Positions 63,835 through 64,000 of a stretch of DNA of 64,000 nt are shown here, one piece after another. A program made the translations under genes and the position numbers. The notes beneath the pieces were generated by a model. The model was not told the origin of the DNA. It was given only the letters and a program-made list of their open reading frames with translations, and made no database searches. Each line of letters begins with the position of its first letter. The first letter of the stretch is position 1. The stretch comes from Hymenobacter cyanobacteriorum (GTDB lineage Bacteria > Bacteroidota > Bacteroidia > Cytophagales > Hymenobacteraceae): positions 1,031,238-1,095,237 of the forward strand of contig NZ_JALBGC010000002.1 of the NCBI RefSeq assembly GCF_022631375.1, read 5' to 3'.

Positions 63835-63879
63835 GTCATGCTGAGCGCAGCCGAAGCATCTCTACCGCGAGAGTAATTA
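63835..63879. repeat. Half palindrome, family copy 10, cut by an insertion sequence
   Basis: GTCATGCTGAGCGCAGCCGA, then CATCTCTACCGCGAGAGTAATTA matches the left arm and loop of copy 8, but the sequence then changes to GGAAGTGTTAAC and a transposase start. The other arm is missing from the window. Confidence 0.75.
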
Positions 63880-64000
63880 GGAAGTGTTAACAGTGATTGT
63901 TAGCTTGGGTAATGGAAACAATGCTCACCGACGCACAATGGGCGCGCTTGGCGCCGCTGTTGCCGGGCCGGGAAGGTACGAGCGGGGGCCGCGGGCGCGA
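63880..64000 (+). mobile_element. Insertion sequence, left end (IS5-type)
   Basis: Begins GGAAGTGTTAACAG just after the palindrome loop and includes the transposase start; the right end is outside the window. The terminal inverted repeat cannot be confirmed without it. Confidence 0.65.
63912..64000 (+). CDS. IS5-family transposase, N-terminal part
   Basis: The visible 29 codons start METMLTDAQWARLAPLLPGR, the typical opening of IS5-type (IS427-group) DDE transposases, which are usually split or about 250-280 residues. The first ATG is at 63912 and a second at 63921. Truncated only by the window edge. Confidence 0.8.
   Translation, partial: METMLTDAQWARLAPLLPGREGTSGGRGR

Overview
The window is GC-rich chromosomal DNA from a member of the Bacteroidota, most likely a Hymenobacter-like member of the Cytophagales (inference; no rRNA is present). 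Three things point there. Many genes are preceded by the Bacteroidota -7 box TAnnTTTG (often TACCTTTG or TACCTTCG) close to the start codon, and almost none has a Shine-Dalgarno site. Three secreted proteins end in type IX secretion sorting domains. Several families (IcmF, ArsS cluster, GLPGLI-free T9SS proteins, DUF2147, M61 and DUF885 peptidases) are typical of that group.

Layout. 1-7.2 kb: the 5' part of lepA on the minus strand, a membrane protein, a GlcG/HbpS-type protein beside a glutathione-independent formaldehyde dehydrogenase, and fused isobutyryl-CoA mutase icmF. 7.25-11 kb: an accessory stretch with an AT-rich orphan gene, a Fic protein behind operator-like iterons, and related G-rich intergenic repeats. 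11-33 kb: mostly envelope and metabolic single genes (lipoproteins, type B carboxylesterase, acyl-CoA synthetase, a 14-repeat RCC1 protein with a T9SS tail, nucleotidyl cyclase, aldo/keto reductase, DinB-like protein, OmpA-like protein, deacetylase, catalase-like protein, pseudouridine synthase, FKBP isomerase, Kup potassium transporter, M61 peptidase, NlpC/P60 hydrolase). 33.3-33.7 kb: an apparently empty interval that holds a 23-codon reading frame with an 11-base match to the 16S rRNA 3' end, between two hairpins. 33.9-47.7 kb: DUF2147 protein, M1 aminopeptidase and a CHU_C-type protein sharing a divergent promoter, a lone COX3-like subunit, M23 lipoprotein, HMG-CoA lyase with a LutA-like protein, dapA, a deacetylase lipoprotein and bcp. 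47.7-51.4 kb: three glycosyltransferases on the plus strand.

51.4-55.7 kb is a minus-strand run that starts with an H-NOX heme sensor and continues with an arsenosugar-biosynthesis set (AhpD-like protein, radical SAM ArsS, rhodanese lipoprotein, TIGR04282-type glycosyltransferase) and a lipoprotein. 55.8-57.3 kb is an ECF sigma factor with its anti-sigma factor. 57.5-63.8 kb carries an aldehyde dehydrogenase, YdcF-type and thioredoxin-like proteins, a DUF885 peptidase and aspA. The window ends in the start of an IS5-type transposase.

A family of 90-115 bp imperfect palindromes, in at least ten positions and two arm types, is the most pervasive non-coding feature. The copy at the right edge is cut by the insertion sequence in its loop. 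No tRNA, rRNA or CRISPR array was seen.
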